A DNA stretch of 7,656 bases from Bacteroidota bacterium (GTDB lineage: Bacteria; Bacteroidota; Bacteroidia; NS11-12g; UBA955), in contig JAURQA010000130.1 of the NCBI GenBank assembly GCA_030836345.1, positions 1 through 7,656 on the forward strand. Reading direction: 5' to 3'. The notes below the pieces were generated by a model. That model did no database searches. It was not told the DNA's origin and worked only from the letters and a program-made list of their open reading frames with translations. The position numbers and the translations under genes were made by a program. This document shows, piece by piece, positions 5,479-7,656 of this stretch; the first letter of the stretch is position 1, and each line of letters starts with the position of its first letter.

Positions 5479-6009
5479 ATGATAGAAACGCTAATCTCCT
5501 CAAAGACAAGAGTCAAATTACTTCTCAAATTTTTTCTAAACAGTAGAAATACAGCCTATTTGAGGAATTTGGAAGAGGAGTTTGAAGAAAGCACAAATGG
5601 CATTAGAGTAGAGCTTAATAAGTTTGAAAAAGCAAAAATGCTTACTTCAGAGCAGCAAGGTAAAAAGCGAATATTTACAGTAAACACTTCACACCCTTTA
5701 TTTAAAGAGCTTCATACTATTGTATTAAAGTATGTGGGTTTGGATAAGATTGTGGATTATGTAGTAAAAGAATTAGGGGATCTAGAAATGGTATATCTCA
5801 CGGGCTCATTTGCGAGAGGCTTAGACAGTGATATCATAGACCTGGTATTTATTGGAAATATTGACAAGGCCTTTTTAAATGAAATTATAGAAAAGGTAGA
5901 GAAAAAAATTCAACGAAGAATTCGGTATATCGATTATGATAGGGCCAGTTTTGATTTGGATAAATTAAAGGAAAAAGGCACTTCACCTTTGCTCCTGTGG
6001 AGCAGGTAA
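5479..6009 (+). CDS. Winged-helix / nucleotidyltransferase-domain protein
   Basis: The 176-residue protein has two parts. Residues 1-70 form a winged helix-turn-helix (helices RVKLLLKFFLNSRN, YLRNLEEEFEES, GIRVELNKFEKAKML; wing QQGKKRIFTVN, then HPLFKELH). Residues about 90-170 resemble a minimal MNT-type nucleotidyltransferase: LTGSFARGLDSDIIDLVFIG begins at residue 107, with Gly109-Ser110, Arg113-Gly114 and acidic Asp116, Asp118 and Asp121. Canonical members have GSxxRG followed by SDxDL; here it reads SDIIDL and the loop is short, so catalysis is doubtful. Proteins of this kind occur at the head of surface-polysaccharide loci in Bacteroidota, next to UpxY. I infer a DNA-binding regulatory role, with or without nucleotidyl transfer. 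It is the first gene after a strong promoter and shares the operon with the antiterminator and the ABC exporter. No HEPN partner gene is adjacent, so an MNT/HEPN toxin-antitoxin pair is unlikely. Confidence 0.8.
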   Translation: MIETLISSKTRVKLLLKFFLNSRNTAYLRNLEEEFEESTNGIRVELNKFEKAKMLTSEQQGKKRIFTVNTSHPLFKELHTIVLKYVGLDKIVDYVVKELGDLEMVYLTGSFARGLDSDIIDLVFIGNIDKAFLNEIIEKVEKKIQRRIRYIDYDRASFDLDKLKEKGTSPLLLWSR

Positions 6010-6086
6010 ATGTCAAATAATTAGAAGAGGAAATGGCCTCAATTGTGGGTTCCGATTATGGGACTGAAGGGGCGAAGCTGTATAAA

Positions 6087-6599
6087 ATGAGCAATAATTG
6101 GAGAGTCATATATGTAGCAAGTCGAAGGGAGAAAAAAGCACAAAAACTACTGGAAAGAGATGGAACGGAGTGCTTTTTACCTTTGATAATGGTGAAACGA
6201 CAGTGGAGTGATCGGGTAAAACAAATAGAAATGCCTTTGTTCAATGGATATGTATTTGTAAAGTGTACTGATTTGAATAGGGATGTTATTTTACAAACTC
6301 CGGGAGTTATTAAATTTTTGCAATACAATGGGGCAGATGCTCGAGTATCAGACCTTACCATCAGCTCTCTGAAGTTAGCTATTGAAAAAGGGCATACTTT
6401 CTTGAACACTCAGGAAGTTGATTTTAAGGTGGGAAATAGAGTTATCGTCACTGCGGGGCCTTTTACTGGGGTTGAAGGAAGAGTGGTCAGTTATAAAAAC
6501 AATAATTATGTGCTCATAGAATTGGAAGCTATTGGCAAACAAATTTGTATCAAAATAGAAAAGAGCTATTTAAAAAATGTCAAACCAAAAATGGGATAG
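6087..6599 (+). CDS. upxY: UpxY-type NusG-like transcription antiterminator
   Basis: From the ATG at 6087 the product has 170 residues. An NGN (NusG N-terminal) domain covers about 4-100, with WRVIYVASRREKKAQKLLE (5-23), CFLPLIMVKRQWSD (29-42) and PLFNGYVFVK (50-59). A KOW domain follows at about 113-167: FKVGNRVIVTAGPFTGVEGR and a last strand IKIEKSYLKNV. This is the build of UpxY/RfaH-like NusG paralogues, which join RNA polymerase near the start of one polysaccharide operon and suppress premature termination. It is encoded inside the operon it probably controls, before the exporter genes, as in Bacteroides capsule loci. Start choice: family members begin a few residues before the W-x-V-x-Y strand, which favours 6087 (MSNNWRV). 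An in-frame ATG at 6033 would add 18 residues and has a purine-rich stretch only 2 nt upstream, too close for a good ribosome site. Its 3' end overlaps the permease gene by 23 nt. Confidence 0.88.
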   Translation: MSNNWRVIYVASRREKKAQKLLERDGTECFLPLIMVKRQWSDRVKQIEMPLFNGYVFVKCTDLNRDVILQTPGVIKFLQYNGADARVSDLTISSLKLAIEKGHTFLNTQEVDFKVGNRVIVTAGPFTGVEGRVVSYKNNNYVLIELEAIGKQICIKIEKSYLKNVKPKMG

Positions 6600-7419
6600 A
6601 GTTATTCAACCAAAAAAGGGATGGTTCTCCTTAGATTTAGGAGAATTGATTCGGCACAAGGACTTGTTGTTCTTGTTTTTTAAGAGAGATGTAATTGCTG
6701 TGTATAAGCAAACGGTGCTCGGTCCTATTTGGTTCTTTGTTCAACCCATTCTTACGAGCTTGGTTTTTACTTTAATTTTTGGTAAAATGGCCGGCTTGAG
6801 TACTGATGGAATGCCTGCATTTCTCTTTTATTTAACAGGAATGACCATTTGGAATTATTTTGCTTCGGTGGTAAATAACAATGCCAATGTTTTTGGAGTG
6901 AACCAAACGGTATTTGGAAAAGTTTACTTTCCAAGGCTACTGGTCCCTATGTCGAATATTTTAGCCAATTTGTTCAAGCTCTCCCTGCAATTACTTATTT
7001 TTTTAGGAGTTTGGCTCTACTACGTTTCATTAGGAAGAGTAGAACCCAATGCATATGCATGGTTGTTACCCTTAAATCTCATTGCCACCTCATTTGTCGG
7101 ACTCGGCATTGGATTAACTCTTAGCTCCTTTACAGTAAAATACAGAGATTTGGTTTTTTTGGTTGGGTTTGGTGTGCAGTTATTGATGTATGGTTCATCC
7201 ATCATTTTTCCACTTTCTGTGGTTACGGGAAAACTCCGATATATACTTCAGTTAAACCCAATGACCAATATTATTGAAAGCACTAAACTTGGTTTTTTAG
7301 GTAATGGGATAGCAAGTCCAGGTTTTATGTTTTATACCTATATCGCAAGTGTTCTCATTCTCTTTGTTGGAATACTATTGTTTAACCGTCGCGAGGGTGA
7401 TTTTATAGATTCAGTATAA
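6577..7419 (+). CDS. wzm: ABC-2 type polysaccharide export permease (Wzm-like)
   Basis: This 280-residue inner-membrane protein has the size and motifs of Wzm-type permeases. These form the channel that moves undecaprenyl-linked O-antigen, capsule or teichoic-type chains to the periplasmic face. Hydrophobic segments lie at about 48-72, 80-100, 121-150, 160-185, 191-213 and 251-269, giving six membrane spans. Family landmarks are the amphipathic N-terminal RHKDLLFLFFKRDV (26-39), YKQTVLGPIWFFVQP (43-57), VKYRDL (187-192), LNPMTNIIE (236-244) and the C-terminal GDFIDSV, matching the usual (E)RxFxDxV ending. It starts inside the upxY gene (23-nt overlap), and its stop TAA overlaps the ATPase start in TAATG. 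Both suggest translational coupling and fixed stoichiometry. The exported glycan cannot be told from the window. Confidence 0.92.
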   Translation: MSNQKWDRVIQPKKGWFSLDLGELIRHKDLLFLFFKRDVIAVYKQTVLGPIWFFVQPILTSLVFTLIFGKMAGLSTDGMPAFLFYLTGMTIWNYFASVVNNNANVFGVNQTVFGKVYFPRLLVPMSNILANLFKLSLQLLIFLGVWLYYVSLGRVEPNAYAWLLPLNLIATSFVGLGIGLTLSSFTVKYRDLVFLVGFGVQLLMYGSSIIFPLSVVTGKLRYILQLNPMTNIIESTKLGFLGNGIASPGFMFYTYIASVLILFVGILLFNRREGDFIDSV

Positions 7420-7656
7420 TGCTAGCATTACAAGTAAATAACGTAAGTAAAGTATATAGGTTAGGCCAGTACAATACGGCATCAGCTTTTCAAAGTATAA
7501 AACGCATGTTTTCTCCCAAGGTGGAGCAAATAGTGAGCAATGATCGAACGCAGCAAGCACAAAGCGATCTGATATATGCTCTTAATAACATCAATTTTGA
7601 TGTTCCTCAAGGGCAGGTTCTTGGAATTATTGGACGCAATGGTGCAGGTAAATCTA
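7419..7656 (+). CDS. wzt: ABC transporter ATPase for polysaccharide export (Wzt-like), 5' part
   Basis: The first 79 codons are present; the gene leaves the window at the Walker A motif. The product starts MLALQVNNVSKVYRLG, has a polar insertion with SIKRMFSPKVEQ (25-36) and QAQSDLIYALNNINFDVPQG (46-65), then GIIGRNGAGKS, the Walker A P-loop with Lys78. The insertion of about 35 residues between the first strand and the core ALNNINF strand is typical of Wzt/TagH-type exporters and unlike generic ABC ATPases. It should bind ATP and drive the adjacent permease from the cytoplasmic side. The ATG overlaps the permease stop by 1 nt. Whether a C-terminal carbohydrate-binding domain exists, which would mark an O-antigen Wzt, cannot be seen here. 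Confidence 0.92.
   Translation, partial: MLALQVNNVSKVYRLGQYNTASAFQSIKRMFSPKVEQIVSNDRTQQAQSDLIYALNNINFDVPQGQVLGIIGRNGAGKS

Noticed and set aside
5479..6009. MNT/HEPN-type toxin-antitoxin interpretation of the nucleotidyltransferase protein
   Set aside because: No HEPN partner is adjacent, and the protein carries a winged helix and heads a polysaccharide operon.
6056..6409. Minus-strand open frame of 117 codons
   Set aside because: It is a shadow of the conserved NGN domain of the UpxY-type gene.
1..7656. CRISPR arrays, tRNA or rRNA genes, insertion sequences and attachment sites
   Set aside because: I saw no regularly spaced repeats, cloverleaf-like or rRNA-like segments, transposase-like frames or terminal inverted repeats by eye.

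Overview
The window looks like chromosomal DNA of a member of the Bacteroidota, probably a flavobacterium-like or related marine lineage. This rests on several signals: AT-rich sequence, a single-chain E1 alpha/beta 2-oxoacid dehydrogenase of the type common in that phylum, an outer-membrane beta-barrel protein ending in Phe, a NusG-like UpxY antiterminator at the head of a polysaccharide locus, and promoter candidates fitting the Bacteroidota pattern TTG-N19-21-TAnnTTTG. The genus cannot be fixed from what I can see.

Left part (1-2495, minus strand): a fused E1 alpha/beta 2-oxoacid dehydrogenase, followed 63 bp later by a secreted TPR-like protein that runs off the left edge; the two are probably cotranscribed. 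A ~296 bp divergent intergenic region separates them from a plus-strand outer-membrane beta-barrel protein (2792-3616), which ends in a strong intrinsic terminator.

Middle part (3638-5308): a Crp/Fnr-family regulator, then a 148-residue helical protein with faint hemerythrin/RIC-like features, then a 75-residue Cys-rich protein. That last protein matches only the N-terminal metal-binding domain of CcoI/FixI-type copper ATPases. In many Bacteroidota an Fnr regulator lies next to the ccoI/ccoS/ccoNOP (cbb3 oxidase) cluster. Here the ATPase stops after its first domain and is closed by a terminator, so the locus looks like an eroded or domesticated remnant. An FNR-like palindrome lies just upstream of the 148-residue gene.

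Right part (5421-7656, plus strand): a near-textbook Bacteroidota promoter opens a surface-polysaccharide locus. It reads a winged-helix/nucleotidyltransferase protein, a UpxY-type antiterminator, a Wzm-type ABC permease and the start of its Wzt-type ATPase, which is cut by the window end. Permease and ATPase should export a lipid-linked O-antigen or capsule chain, UpxY should let RNA polymerase read through the long operon, and the wHTH-nucleotidyltransferase is a plausible but unproven additional regulator. A dyad lies almost on the predicted transcription start of this operon.
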